Shown one piece after another: positions 8,836 to 20,020 of a DNA stretch of 64,000 nucleotides. The notes beneath the pieces are model-generated. The model had not been told where the DNA came from, did no database searches, and saw only the letters and a list, made by a program, of their open reading frames with translations. Where the stretch lies: contig NW_006920881.1 in NCBI RefSeq assembly GCF_000417875.1, forward strand, positions 729,819-793,818, read 5' to 3'. The position numbers were made by a program, and so were the translations under genes. Each line of letters starts with the position of its first letter. Positions within the stretch are counted from its first letter, which is position 1. The stretch comes from Pseudozyma flocculosa PF-1. Taxonomy: Eukaryota; Basidiomycota; Ustilaginomycetes; Ustilaginales; Ustilaginaceae.

Positions 8836-11800
8836 CTACAGCTGGGCCTCCATCAGCTCCTTGTACCGCCCGCCGCGGGCCAAGAGGTCATGGTGGTTGC
8901 CCTGCTCGCGAATCTTTCCATCTTCGACGACAAAGATCCAGTCGCACTTGCGCAGCGAGCTGAGGCGGTGCGCGACGGTGATGGTGGTCCTGCCCTTGGC
9001 CGCATTGTCGAGGGCGCTCTGCACGGCGCCCTCGGCCTCGGCGTCGAGCGCCGACGTGGCCTCGTCGAGCAGCAGGATCTTGGGGTTGCGCAGCAGCGCG
9101 CGCGCGATGCACAGCCGCTGCTTCTGTCCGCCCGAGAGCTGCGAACCCTTGAAGCCCACCTCGGCATCGAAGCCGCCCGGAAGGCCCAGGATAAAGTCGA
9201 GGATGCACGCTTTTTGGCACGCGTCCTCGAGCTGCGCCTGGGTGACGCTCTGCGGGTCCAACGAGCCCAGGCACAGGTTCCACCGGATGCTGCCCTCGTA
9301 CAGGATCGGATCCTGCGAGACGTAGGCCATCTGCGAGCGCAGGTCGTCGAGCGGTATGGACCGGACGTCGGTGCCGCCAAACGTGATGGTGCCACGCGAC
9401 GGGTCATAGAAGCGCTGCAGCAGCGAGAGCAGACTGCTCTTGCCCGAGCCAGAGGTGCCGCAGAAGGCGACGCTCTGGCCGGCCTTGATGCGCAGGCTGA
9501 GGTGCTTGAGCGCCGGGTGGTGCGGCCGCTGCGGGTAGCGGAGCTCGATGTCGGTCAGCAGGATGTCGCCCTCGGCGGCGCGAGCTGCCACGTCGCGGTC
9601 GACAGCAGCCCCTCCGACAGGCTGCAGGGTGGCCACCCTCGGCTTGCGGCTGAGCCAGCCGTGAATGGTGCGGAACGAGTTCTTGGCCCTGCCGTAGTCG
9701 GGCACAAAGGTGAACAGCCTGCCTGCCGAAAATGCGGCGATAATGACGGCCTCGAAGACGGCGTAGAGCTCGGTGAGGCCGAGGTCCGACTTGCTCAGCA
9801 GCACAGCGCCCCACCAAAAGATGAGGGCCGAGAGGAGGAGCACCATGGCCTGCGAGACGGCAAAGCCGCCTGCACCAAAGATGAGGTACCGCGTGCGGCG
9901 CGGGTCGGCCTTGGCGCGCTCGTCGAACACGCGCATTGTCTCGCCCTCGCGCCCGAGGGCGGCGACCGTCTTTATGGCGTCGACGTTTTCGGCAATGTAC
10001 GAGGCGGCCTTGTCGACCGACTTCTGGCTGGTCGCCTCGTAGCGTTCCAGCATGACGATATTGAGGTAGCCAGAGACAAAGAGGACGACGATCGGAGCGA
10101 GGCAGACCAGCGCGGCCTTCCAGGATAGAGCGAGGCCCATTACGATGGATCCGATCAGGTTGGCGGTGCTGATGATGACCTGGCTGAAGATGAGGCCCGT
10201 GGCCGCGCCGACGTTGGCGGGATGGCTCGATACGGCAGAGCTCATGGTACCGCTGGCGTGGTCCTCGGAGTCGAAGAAGCCAATCTCTTGGCGGATCAGG
10301 GCAGCCAGGCCGTCCCTCTTGAGCTTGCGGATGACGTGCTCCGAGGCGACCTCGAGGAAGAAGCTGTTGACGAGCACAATGACCAGGTCGGCCATGGCGA
10401 GGACGAGGAACCATTGCGCCCAGTAGTTGGCCTCGCGCCGCAGGCGGGCGTCGTCGCCCTGGATCGAGAGCGAGTTGACGGCCTTTCCGGTCAGCCAGCC
10501 GGCGACGGGGAAGCTGCCACCCGTCGCGATGGCTCCAAGGATGCCGATGGCGAAGAAGACGCGCTGCGACCAGACGTAGCGGAAGAAGGCCGAGCGGGCC
10601 TTGCGGGTCTGGGATCGTTGGACTTCCTTGGCCCTGGCGCCATCGACGCTTCCACTGCCATCGACCGAAGGCGGCGAACCCTTTCCCGCAGAGTCGGATC
10701 CGTCCAGGCCAGCCTCCTTGTCGAGCAGCATGGCGGCGGCGGGCGGGATCTCTTCGGAAGCCGCCGGCGCATCGGCCGAGTGCTCGAGCTGCCCGACAGT
10801 GTGGCCGGTTGTCCGACCAGGGACCTGCCAATGGTGCTCCGAGGCTCGGCTGGTCCTCTGCCTCATGGGCCCCGTCGGCCGTGAGGGTTGCGGTGGGTCC
10901 AAGGGCCGCTGCGGGGCGCTGACGGACGGCGTGCCGTCGGTCCAGGCACCGCCGACCTGAGTCGTCGAGGCATCGGACGTGTACTCGCGGCCCGGTCCCT
11001 GGGTATCCTCGATAGCTTTGGGGCTCGATGCGGCCGAGCTGGACGTCGCAAACGGAGAGGACAATGCAGAGGGCGTCGACGCATCGTTCTTGGAGGCTTG
11101 CCCCAGGCCAGACTTCTTGAAATCATCGCCGTCGTCGTCATCGCTGCCGTCGCCCTCGTACTCGGCGAAGTGCTTCTGCTGCATCACCATGTCGCGGTAG
11201 AGGCAGGGCCGGCCCTTGCCGACGTTCATGAGCTGGTCGTGGGTGCCCTGTTCGACAACCTGGCCCTTTTTCATTGTGACGATGAGGTCGGCGTGCTCGA
11301 TCGTGCTGAGGCGGTGAGCGATGAGGATCGTGGTCATGCCGCGCTCGTCCTGCTCCCGCTGCAGCGCCACCTTGATCCTGGCCTCGGTGTCCGAGTCGAG
11401 GGCCGAGGTGCCTTCGTCGAGGCACAGCACACGCGGCTGTCGGACGAGGGCGCGTGCGATGGCGACGCGCTGTCGCTGCCCTCCGCTGAGGAGACCGGTG
11501 CGTCCGCCGGAGACGACGGTGTCCATGCCCTCGGGCAGCTTCTGGACAAAGCCCCAGGCCTGCGCCTTTTCGAGAGCGTCCTGCACCTTGGCCCTGATCA
11601 GGGCCGTGCGCGACTTGATGTGCTCCGGGGCATGGGGATCGCCATCGACGTCCGGAGAGTAGGCCCATTCGGTGCCTGTCAGGCCGGCGGCGACGTTTTC
11701 AAAGATGCTCGCCGTGAACAGCTGCGGGTGCTGCTGGACGATGGCCACCTGCGACCTGAGCCAGGCCAGGTTGTAGTCGCGGATGTCCCTGCCTGCAAAA

Positions 11801-13593
11801 AGCACCTCTCCGGCCCCCTGGATCATGGCAGCGTGAGCTTCGGCCTTGTCCGCTTCGACGCCCTTTTCCTCGGCATCGAGGTCCTTGGCAGCGACGACCT
11901 TTGCGATCCCGTCCCGCTGCGCCTGCTTCCTCTTCATCTTGGCTTCGGCCTTGTCCTGGGCCTCCTGGTCCTTCTTCTCCTCGGCGGCCACCTTCTCGTC
12001 GTCTGGGTGCGGCACGTTGGCCGTCTCGGGGTCGTATTCGCGCAGCAGCAGGCCGGTGATGGTCGACTTGCCGGATCCCGAAGGCCCGACCAAGGCCGTC
12101 ACCTTGCCGGCCTCGAAGACGAGGGAGACGTCGCGCAGACTGGCGACGTTGGGGCGAGACGGGTAGGCGAAGGTGACGCCCCGGATCTCGAAGCTGGGCT
12201 GCCAAGAGTTGTCGGCGGGCAGCTGGAGCCCGCCTTGGTCGCGGATGTCGATCTTGGGCACGCGCTCGATGGCGAGGCGGACCTGCTTGATGGCGGTCCA
12301 GCTGTCGAATATGGCGGCAATGTGCGGCACCATGTTGGAAAGGGCAAAGAGCGAGTTGAGATAGTTCCAGAAGGCGGTGAGGAGGTTGCCGAGCGACACC
12401 TTGTCCTGTGCGAGGTTGATCGAGCCCCACCAGAAGGCGAGCGAGTAGGTGAGGTTGAGCATGGTGTAGACGGCGCCCATCTCGATGCCGCGGATGCCGG
12501 CCTTGCGCATGCCCAGCTTCTCGAGCGGCGCGAGCATGGCTGACTCGAAGCGGGCGATGAGCGCCGACTCCATGCCAAAGGACTGGACGACGCGGACCGA
12601 GCCCAGCACCTGCTCGAGGAAGGTCGAGGCGCGGCCCTCGATGCGCAGGGCGGGCGCCCCGACGCGTTCGGTGGCCTTGGCGAGCACCGTAAAGATGATC
12701 ATGGTGAGGGGCAGCAGCGCCAGGAGGACGCCAGCGATGCGGGGCGCCTTGACGAAGCCGATGATGACCGAGGCAAACAGGGTGGCGAGGGACCAGGTGG
12801 CGAAGCCGAGCTTCTCGCCGAAGCCGGTGCGGACAGAGCTGATGTCCTTTCCGGCCCGGTTGGCGATCTCGCCGGCGCCATGGAGGTCAAAGTGCGAGGC
12901 ATCCTGGGAGAGGACGGAGGCGACGTAGGCGTGGCGGAGCCGCTGGGTGAGGCTGTGGGACGCTGAGCTGAAGCAGGCGAGAAAGAGCCATGCAAAGATG
13001 AGCTCGCCAATACCGCAGACGGTGATGACCCAGCCGACAAAGCTGCCGCCGTCGACAATGTCCTGGGACGTGGCGTCGGCAGGGGTGATGCGGTTCGTGT
13101 AGATGCCGTAGAGCAGGTCGAGGCTGGGCATGCCGAGACCGGCGATGAGGGCCGAGAGGAGGCCGACAAAGTAGAGCACGCCCGGGTGGGCGCAGAAGGC
13201 TCGAGGCTGGCTGATGGGCGATGGGAGAGGCGGGCAAAAGGAGAGGAGGTAGAGAAAGTCGGGCAGCCGGGAGCTGTGGCTGCGCAATGGGGCGACATGG
13301 ACGGTGCGGGAGGTGGTAGTCGCCCGGATCATGGTCGAGATCGGCTGCTTGGCATCGTGGTGGGCCGCCGAGGACGTCGTTTCTGGCGAGTGAGAGGGAG
13401 CATCGAGGGGGGCGGCATCAGAGGATCCTTGTGGGGCGTCTGGCCTGTGCTGTTGTGATTGCCCGGCCTGTATCGTGGCGACGGAATCGAGGTGCTGTGG
13501 GTGGCTGACTTCGTTTGTCGGGTCGGCAGCCGTGGTGGCTGGCTTGGCGGCGGCGGCGGCCGGGTCGGATATCGTCATCATGGCGGACGACAT
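8836..13593 (-). CDS. full-length ABCB (MDR/Ste6-type) transporter
   Basis: This single-exon gene encodes 1585 residues in the order TMD1-NBD1-TMD2-NBD2, an ATP-driven membrane exporter of the B subfamily. About 135 disordered residues precede the first membrane domain. NBD1 has Walker A GPSGSGKST (503-511), signature LSGGQ (702-706), Walker B CLDE (724-727) and H-loop AHRL. NBD2 has GTSGSGKSS (1379-1387), LSGGQ (about 1487) and LLLDE (about 1507-1511). All catalytic residues are present, so both sites look competent. Between Walker A and the Q-loop of NBD1 there is an insertion of about 75 residues (525-600), rich in Lys, Glu and Ala, where most ABCB proteins have a short turn. The linker between halves (about 810-1000) is acidic and then Ser/Pro-rich. 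The substrate is unknown: mating-pheromone (Ste6-like) or multidrug export are both possible. Confidence 0.93.
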   Translation of the reverse strand: MSSAMMTISDPAAAAAKPATTAADPTNEVSHPQHLDSVATIQAGQSQQHRPDAPQGSSDAAPLDAPSHSPETTSSAAHHDAKQPISTMIRATTTSRTVHVAPLRSHSSRLPDFLYLLSFCPPLPSPISQPRAFCAHPGVLYFVGLLSALIAGLGMPSLDLLYGIYTNRITPADATSQDIVDGGSFVGWVITVCGIGELIFAWLFLACFSSASHSLTQRLRHAYVASVLSQDASHFDLHGAGEIANRAGKDISSVRTGFGEKLGFATWSLATLFASVIIGFVKAPRIAGVLLALLPLTMIIFTVLAKATERVGAPALRIEGRASTFLEQVLGSVRVVQSFGMESALIARFESAMLAPLEKLGMRKAGIRGIEMGAVYTMLNLTYSLAFWWGSINLAQDKVSLGNLLTAFWNYLNSLFALSNMVPHIAAIFDSWTAIKQVRLAIERVPKIDIRDQGGLQLPADNSWQPSFEIRGVTFAYPSRPNVASLRDVSLVFEAGKVTALVGPSGSGKSTITGLLLREYDPETANVPHPDDEKVAAEEKKDQEAQDKAEAKMKRKQAQRDGIAKVVAAKDLDAEEKGVEADKAEAHAAMIQGAGEVLFAGRDIRDYNLAWLRSQVAIVQQHPQLFTASIFENVAAGLTGTEWAYSPDVDGDPHAPEHIKSRTALIRAKVQDALEKAQAWGFVQKLPEGMDTVVSGGRTGLLSGGQRQRVAIARALVRQPRVLCLDEGTSALDSDTEARIKVALQREQDERGMTTILIAHRLSTIEHADLIVTMKKGQVVEQGTHDQLMNVGKGRPCLYRDMVMQQKHFAEYEGDGSDDDDGDDFKKSGLGQASKNDASTPSALSSPFATSSSAASSPKAIEDTQGPGREYTSDASTTQVGGAWTDGTPSVSAPQRPLDPPQPSRPTGPMRQRTSRASEHHWQVPGRTTGHTVGQLEHSADAPAASEEIPPAAAMLLDKEAGLDGSDSAGKGSPPSVDGSGSVDGARAKEVQRSQTRKARSAFFRYVWSQRVFFAIGILGAIATGGSFPVAGWLTGKAVNSLSIQGDDARLRREANYWAQWFLVLAMADLVIVLVNSFFLEVASEHVIRKLKRDGLAALIRQEIGFFDSEDHASGTMSSAVSSHPANVGAATGLIFSQVIISTANLIGSIVMGLALSWKAALVCLAPIVVLFVSGYLNIVMLERYEATSQKSVDKAASYIAENVDAIKTVAALGREGETMRVFDERAKADPRRTRYLIFGAGGFAVSQAMVLLLSALIFWWGAVLLSKSDLGLTELYAVFEAVIIAAFSAGRLFTFVPDYGRAKNSFRTIHGWLSRKPRVATLQPVGGAAVDRDVAARAAEGDILLTDIELRYPQRPHHPALKHLSLRIKAGQSVAFCGTSGSGKSSLLSLLQRFYDPSRGTITFGGTDVRSIPLDDLRSQMAYVSQDPILYEGSIRWNLCLGSLDPQSVTQAQLEDACQKACILDFILGLPGGFDAEVGFKGSQLSGGQKQRLCIARALLRNPKILLLDEATSALDAEAEGAVQSALDNAAKGRTTITVAHRLSSLRKCDWIFVVEDGKIREQGNHHDLLARGGRYKELMEAQL

Positions 13594-15051
13594 TGCGGAT
13601 GTCGATTGTGGTCAGAGGATGCCCCGAAGGCGAGTCGGGTCTCTTGAGGTGGGAAGCAGCGTCCTGAGCGATGGCGGGCAGCAAAGGAGCAGCAGTGCAG
13701 TGCAGTGCAGCGGGTCGAAGGGTCGAGTGGTGTCCGAGTAGCAAGGATGGCTCTAGAAGCTGGTGCGAAGAGGTGGCGAGGCGGCGGGTGTCAAGGCATG
13801 GCGAGGAGGGCCGTGACTAGGTATACATACGGCCACCGGCGGCGACGGATGGGCGGAGACGGAGCGCGCGAGAGGGGGGCTGAGCATAGTACGCGGTACG
13901 CGGTACGTGGACGCCGAGAGCAAAGGGGCGCGACTGCTCGACAGGCGGGTCCACCGAGAGGCTACCCGGTAGGTGAGGAGCGTTTGCCCGGCGAATAGGT
14001 CGGAGCGAGTCATGGCGTGGCGGAGGCGTGGCGTTTGGCCGGTGAGCTCAGCATCCGCTCTTGGTTCGGTCGGTCCACTCGTTTCCGATCGAGTCGAATA
14101 GGGCCAAGCAAGCAGGGCCAGGCTAGGGCTAGGGCTGACTCGCATCCCGCCGGCTTCCTTGGGGACGTCACCCACCACGCTTCGACCCAACCTCCAAACG
14201 CAGCTCGAGCAAGCCAAGGCGAAGGCAAAAGACAGGCAGGCAAACAGGCGACTCGAGGCAGTCGGATCGGGGCGCCCCCCTCGCCGGCCGGTGGACGTCG
14301 TTTGGGGGGCCGGTTGCGTTTCCGTTTAGCCGCTCGCCCGAAGCTCAAGCAGAGGCCCAGGGGATGCCAAGACCGGACGCAAGGCAGCATGAACCATGAA
14401 GCAAGCAAGCAAGCAAGCAGGCAGGGGCCGGCCTCGTCGCGGCTCGCTCAGCTCCCTAGCCTGCCTGCCTCTTCCTTTTCTCTCTGCTGGCGTTTCGATC
14501 GGTCAATTCCGACGGGCCCTTCGCTAGGCCGGGTCGGGTCGAACCCGTCTCGCCTTTCGCCTTAGCTTGCTTGCTTTCCGTCCCCCTTTCCCGGCGGGTC
14601 GCTCGCGTGTCGCTCTTTGCTCAACGGGACCCTCGTCGGCAAGGCAGAGAGACCAAAGGGACAGACCAGCAAGCCGCCGTCTTCGTCGTCCCATCCCGTC
14701 TTGCCATGCCATCGAACGCCTGCCGACCATCTATCCATGCCTGCCCGCAATCAGATAACCTCGTCGGGTCTCAGGTCGCACCTTGCCAGCAAACACCAGC
14801 GCCTCGACTCTTCTCCTCTCATGACATCCCACATCGCCTCTCCGGCAGCGTCTCGCCACACCACACGGCTAGTCGTGCAAAACCATGTAGGGGGTCTCGC
14901 TCCTATCTAGCTAGCTAGTTGGTACACCGCGACCAGAGGGGCAGAGCGAAGGGACAGGACGGGCGAGGCGATGTTGCTTCCTCGCCCTTCCTCGATCCCC
15001 GTTTTTGAAAGAGGGGCGCACCTCGGCCGGCACAGCATGGCATTGCACACC
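13594..15051. other. intergenic, promoter side of the ABC transporter
   Basis: This 1.46-kb spacer lies upstream of the ABC transporter start and downstream of the eIF3m stop. It contains short direct repeats (CAGTG near 13696, CAAG near 14400-14418) and several frames on both strands without family matches. No RNA gene was recognised. Confidence 0.45.
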
Positions 15052-17134
15052 TCATGCCGAAGCCTCGGCCTGGGCGGCGGCGGCATCGGCACCAGAGATG
15101 CCAGCAGTCTGACCACCGCGAGTTCCTAAGAGACGGGGGCGTGCGGGAAAAGGAGAGAGGTTCCCATGACGAGACGAGACGAGACGAGGCGAGGGTTCAG
15201 CGACACGCCCACCAAAACAGCGGCCACGTCTCACAGACGGCCAGGGCGCCAACTGGACCGCCACTCTCGCCGCCGCTGCTACTCACGTCCGATGGTCTCG
15301 AGGATGTTGTTGATGCTCGACTGCCACTGCACCAGCCGCGTCTCGAGCGCCTGCCACTGCTCCTGGCCAAACGTGCGGTGCGCCGACCGGTACACGCGGA
15401 ACGACGAACTGACCTGCGACAGCTTGCCCGACACGAGCCCGGCGCGGATCACGTCAATCACCCACGTCTCGACGTCGTCCTCCGACACCTTGAGCGTCTT
15501 GGCAATCTCGCTGTACGCCACCTCGGTCGACACGCTGCGCGCGCACAGACCGGCCAGGTCCAGCAGCCGGATCTTGCGCGACAGCTCAGCCTCGGAAAGG
15601 CCTGCGGGCGGTGTGAAACCAGACAAGAGAGAGGGGTAGATAAGGAGGAAAAGAGTCAGTCCAGCTGCGTCCGGCGGCTGCATCTCGAAGCGGTCCTCCG
15701 CCGGCCTTCCGCCCGCCACTCACCGAGACGCTCGAGCTCCTGCTTGCCACCCTTGCCGAGCCACGCGTCAAAGTCCTCGGCCGATCCGCCGACAAAGATC
15801 TTGAGCAGCTCAAACACGGGCGAGCCGTTGAGGTCGAGCACCGCCTGGATCTTCATCAGGTCCTCAAACTCGTACATCTTGTTGAGCCGCAGCGCGCTGG
15901 CCACCGTCCTCTCGGCGGCCCCCTTGGCATCCGCCGACGCCGAGCGGTTGAGCGAGATGAAGCGCAGGTGGAGGACGAGGTACTGGTACGCCTTGGAGCC
16001 CTGGTCGTGCTCCTTTTCTGCCGACTCGAGCGCCTTGGCCACCTTTTCCAGGCACGCCGACTTGGCCTCGTCCGACACCTGCCACTCGGCGAGCCATTGT
16101 GGCAGGCTCGCCAGCGCAGACGCGAGGAAGTCGAGGTCGTCGTTCTTCGAGGCGAGGCTGAGCAGGGCGTTGAAGAGGTCGAGGCGGAGCGCAGATCGCG
16201 CCGGCAGCGTGTTGAAGATGTTGGACAGGCTGTGGAGGCGAGGGTAGCGGACCAGGTACAGGTGAGGATACGGGCGGGGCGGACGGGCGTCGGCACGGGC
16301 ACGGGCACGAGGACGAGGACGGTATGACGCAGAGGTCAGCTTGGCCTCTCGACCTGTAGCGGACCCTCGTCGGGCCACGACCGGCGTCGCTCGACTCACA
16401 TTCGGTATCGGACGAGGTTCTTCTCTGTCGGGCCCTCGGAGACCAGGGCAGAGGCGAGCTGGCTCAGGAGCGACTGTCGTGCGCCCTCATCCTCGGGCGT
16501 GGCAAACGTCGAGAGGACGAGCGAGCTGATGAGGTTGAAGACGCCCTCCATCTCTGAAAGAGGCCGGCGGCAGATGTGAGGCGAATAGAGGGGTCAGTCT
16601 TACAAGCCCGGCATCACCTGGCGACGGCGAGCATGCAGTAGACCTCTGCCGCTCCCGCTGCTGACTAGACGGGGCTGCTCCTCCACTAGACAATGTGGTG
16701 GCTACCCGGAGAGCATCGGCCTGCATCCATGTCCACCTCCGCAGAGGACGGCGCACTCACCGCGGTCGGACCCTTCGCCGAGCGACTTGACCTCGGCGAC
16801 GAGGCTCTTGACGACCTCCTGCTTCTTGACGGGGTCCGCAGCAGCCTGTGCGCCCTCCTCGGTGGGCTGGGGCTCGGCTTCTGCGGCCTTCTTCTGGAAG
16901 TTGGCGATGAACTCGGACCGGGAGGCCTCCGGGTGCGATCTGGAGAGGAAGGCCGAGCATTCGACAATCTGTGCGCGTGGACGGCGGGCAGCCGACGGGG
17001 CGGGCGAAACGAGGCGAGAGTCAGAGGTGCGAGCTGTCGCGGAAGAAAAGCTCGTTGGTGGGACTGGCGAGTGTGCTCACCTGGTCCTCAAAGGAACCGT
17101 CGGCGAGGACGGTGACGAGGTCGCTGCTGGCCAT
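15052..17134 (-). CDS. eIF3m: translation initiation factor eIF3 subunit m (PCI protein)
   Basis: Six exons (17081-17134, 16761-16968, 16400-16553, 15724-16229, 15287-15601, 15052-15125) join in phase into 436 residues. All introns have GTGAGT/GTGAGC donors and are 112, 207, 170, 122 and 161 nt long. The protein is a scaffold subunit of eIF3, which loads mRNA on the 40S ribosome in the cytosol. The middle is helical. The C-terminal PCI/winged-helix segment (about 300-410) contains [23 protein letters not shown] and [10 protein letters not shown], the last nearly as I recall it from the human protein (HRTFGKQQWQ). The last exon adds a short Ala/Gly-rich tail. The length is slightly above human eIF3m, as is usual in fungi. 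It diverges from the TRS23 gene. Confidence 0.9.
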
Positions 17135-17816
17135 GATGGTCGGTGGTAGCCTCTAGTATCAGGGGCGGGTGGGGTCGGATAGGTCGAGCGGTGCTGCCGA
17201 GTCGAAGAGGTGCGGAAGGCGGTGTCCGATCTCCTCAAGTAGTGATGGCGGATGCTGAGTGACGGGCGACGGTGATGGCGATGGCGACGGCGATGCTGCG
17301 TTGGTCGTGGAGGTGAGGTGATGGTGTCGGCTATCAGCGCAGCGAAGATTGAGCAGCCGCCGCAGGCTCACCTGCCAGCCAGCAAGCAAGCAGCGCCCGC
17401 CCTGCCCCCCCTCTCCTCCTCCCTGGCTCCCGCTCTCCCCTTGGCCGCGCGTTGGAATTTTTTCGCGGGTCGCGAGCCAAATTGTATTGCGAGGGCAGGC
17501 CAGGCGGTTTGTATTGGCCCTTGAAGCCCTGGCTCGAGAAGAGATTGAAAATCTTCCAGGCCAGCCGCAGGCAGGCGAGGCTTCCCTGGCCTGGTCGAGG
17601 GCAAGGGCGGTGGCATTTCTTCTTACCGGCCGGGTTTGTGATTCTGCACCAGCCCACCGCCCGTCCGCCTGCATGGGCCACCCTGCATCGTCCTTGGCTG
17701 CTTCATCCTGGCTCCTCCTCCTCATCCTGCCGTCCCCATCACCCCTTCACCACACATCAGCCTCGCCCTCAACCACCTGCACAACCACCGACCAACGCCC
17801 TCTCGCTCGGCGAACC
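17135..17816. promoter_or_regulatory. divergent promoter eIF3m / TRS23
   Basis: This 680-bp region separates the two start codons. A long plus-strand frame runs through most of it in phase with TRS23, but its peptide has no family match, so the TRS23 start was set at 17817. No distinct TATA box was seen. Confidence 0.5.
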
Positions 17817-18335
17817 ATGTCATCGCTGTGGATCATCAACAAGGCGGGCGGGCTCATCTACCAGTCCGAGCACTTTGTCCACCCGGACGCCGCCTCGCTG
17901 CCCAACGGCGGCCGCCTGTCGTCCAACGAGTACCTCGTCCTCGCCGGAACCCTGCACGGCATCCACGCCATCACCGCCCGCCTCAATCCCGTCGCCGGAC
18001 GCAAGTGCTCCGGCCTCGAGAGCCTCGAGGCCGACGGGTTCAGCATACGCGTCATGGCTACCGCCACCGGTACGTCGCCGTCTCCCTCTCCTCTTTCCAC
18101 CCGCTGCGCTGCGGAAAATGCATGGCACGTACTGATGCTTCCTGATCCATCCCTTCATCCAGGCACCAAGTTCGTCCTCGTCACGTCCCCTGCGCATCCC
18201 AACCCGCTCGGCGTGCTGCAAAAGTGCTACGAGGCCTACGCAGACCAGGTCATGAAGAACCCCTTCTACACACCGGAGATGCCCGTCCGGGTGGAAGGCT
18301 TCGATCGAGCCGTAGAGGGGCTCCTCAAGGTGTGA
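17817..18335 (+). CDS. TRS23: TRAPP complex subunit Trs23 (TRAPPC4-like)
   Basis: Two exons (17817-18069 and 18163-18335) around a 93-nt intron (GTACGT...CCAG) give 141 residues. The N-terminus (MSSLWIINKAGGLIYQ) and the C-terminal block (KNPFYTPEMPVRVEGFD) match the longin-fold TRAPP subunit Trs23/TRAPPC4. That protein is part of the guanine-exchange core acting on Rab1/Ypt1 in ER-to-Golgi and autophagy traffic. The PDZ-like insert of the animal protein is absent, as in many fungi, which explains the short length. The start was chosen because the family begins within a few residues of the INKAGGLIYQ strand. The gene is convergent with the next one, with 141 bp between stop codons. Confidence 0.88.
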   Translation: MSSLWIINKAGGLIYQSEHFVHPDAASLPNGGRLSSNEYLVLAGTLHGIHAITARLNPVAGRKCSGLESLEADGFSIRVMATATGTSPSPSPLSTRCAAENAWHVLMLPDPSLHPGTKFVLVTSPAHPNPLGVLQKCYEAYADQVMKNPFYTPEMPVRVEGFDRAVEGLLKV

Positions 18336-18476
18336 CGGCGGCGGCGTCATCCAGCCACGCACTCCCCGCCGAGCATCTCGACGCAACCCCCCCTGCGGCC
18401 TCGACCACTCTTCGCCGTACCCTCTCAATTGTATTTCTAGCCACTGACATGCCATCGTGCGCTTGCGTATCGCCAC

Positions 18477-19322
18477 TCAATCGCGCAGGAGAGAGCACTT
18501 GTTGAGGATCTTCTTGACGGCCTGCCGTGGCGGGGCCCCGGAGATCGACGAGGGAGATGACAGCCGCAGCATCAGCATCCAAGCGTCCCCGGGCTGCAGC
18601 CAGGCAGAGTCGTACTCACTGGCGGTTTGCGGTTGGGCGCGAGAGCGAGGCAGGTGGGGATGTTTTCGGGCTGCTCGATCCAGAGGTAGTGCAGCGGCAC
18701 CTCTTCGCCCTCTCTCGTCGCTTCCCATTCCTTTCTCGCCTGGGCTAGTCGTTCGGAGAGAGCGGTGAGGGTCGTCTTGCCGTTGTCCGAGGGCGTCTGG
18801 AGCACAATCTTGTGCATGTGCGCCAGGTTTTCCGGACCGAGGTAGGCCGTGGTGTTGGGCGAGGTCGACGAGATGTGGCAGGCCTGCCGTGGCGACGAAG
18901 GGGGAGAGGTGGTACGTATGCGGTCAATGCGGCCATCGAAGAGGCGGAGGAGGGGACTGACGTCGAGACCTACGGCGAGAGCGGCATGTGCGGACTGGGC
19001 CATGAGCGGTCCTCTTGTCCACCCGGGTTGCTGTGGTCGGTGCGATGGGCACGTGCAGAGACGGACGCCATCAGTGAGACGGCTTCGACGCCTGTACAGC
19101 AGAGAACAAGGAGCCCACCTTGACCAGCTCGCGGTCGACGATGATCTGCATGACGAGGGGCTGCTGCTCGGTCGAGGGGGCGGGGGTCGACGTCGATGTC
19201 GATGTCGATGCTGTGCCGTCTGCCATCCTGGGGTCGGTGACGAGGGTCCTCGACGGGGGGTTCCTTGGCGAGAGTGAGAGGAGCGTGCGGGATGTCAAGG
19301 AGCGTGTTGCCGGTCCGAGCAT
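18477..19322 (-). CDS. PTRHD1: PTRHD1-like peptidyl-tRNA hydrolase-domain protein
   Basis: Four exons (19119-19322, 18974-19030, 18620-18883, 18477-18521) with introns of 88, 90 and 98 nt join in phase to 189 residues. Family landmarks are VMQIIVDREL (about 58-67), GPLMAQSAHAALA (75-87) and LWIEQPENIPTCLALAPNRK, followed by a basic KKILNKCSLLRD end. They match the PTH2-fold branch typified by human PTRHD1, which is thought to release peptides from peptidyl-tRNA. Residues 1-33 are Arg/Ser/Leu-rich and could be a mitochondrial presequence; an alternative start at 19226 would remove them. The leader contains a long GGT-rich repeat. It is head-to-head with MSS1, another translation gene. Confidence 0.82.
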
Positions 19323-19367
19323 CTGCTGTGGGGTCAGAGTGAGGCAGGCAAGAGCGAGGAGGACGAA

Positions 19368-19472
19368 GGTGGTGGTGGTGGTGGTGGTGGTGGCGGTGGT
19401 GGTGGTGGTGGTGGCGGTGGTGGTGGTGGTGGTGGCGGCGGTGGCGGTGGCGGTGACGGTGACAGCGGCGGT
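19368..19472. repeat. GGT/GGC microsatellite in shared promoter
   Basis: About 100 bp of GGT units with interspersed GGC lie between the start codons of the PTRHD1-like and MSS1 genes. On the minus strand it is a CCA/ACC run, probably in the 5' leader. Length variation could affect both genes. Confidence 0.85.
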
Positions 19473-19626
19473 GTTGGTTGGCCCGCGCTGTTCCTCCACA
19501 TGAGGGGTTGGGCTTCTTCGCCCGACAGACTGAGCACAACAGCGTCCCTCTCCTTCCTCTCCTTCCTCTCCTTCCTCTCCTTCCCTCGTCCATCCTCTCG
19601 CAAGACCCACCGACTGACCGACGGAG

Positions 19627-19977
19627 ATGGCACCACCAACATCGGCCCTGGGGCCACATCGCTGCCTACTCAACAAGCCATCTCGCTCCCTCTACCGAGG
19701 GATACGCTCCGCCCCTCGCCCGACCCGCGCAGCTGCACCTGCCCCTCCTCATCCTCGCCCACGACCTCACCTTTCGTCGGCCGCCTCTCCCTCATGGCAG
19801 CGCACATTCTCAACAACGCACAGCCTATCACGCCCCGCTCACGCCGTACAGACACACGATAACGCCACCATCTTTGCCCTGGCATCGGGACGGGGGCAGG
19901 CCGGCATCGCAGTGATTCGCATCTCGGGCCCGCACACACAGCACATCTACCACCTCCTCTGCCGCAGCCCCCATCCT

Positions 19978-20020
<43 letters not shown>

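Noticed and set aside
8797..12543. Long plus-strand frames (8797-10128 and 10888-12543) opposite the ABC transporter
   Set aside because: They are antisense shadows of a highly GC-biased reading frame; the minus-strand protein has all ABC motifs, while the plus-strand peptides match nothing.
14520..14560. GGGTCGGGTCGAACCCG, checked as a tRNA T-arm
   Set aside because: No matching acceptor, D-arm or anticodon arm could be drawn around it.
19071..19676. Thr-run protein start of the PTRHD1-like gene from 19676
   Set aside because: The Thr run is simply the GGT repeat read on the minus strand; the ATGs at 19322 or 19226 after it give a family-like N-terminus.
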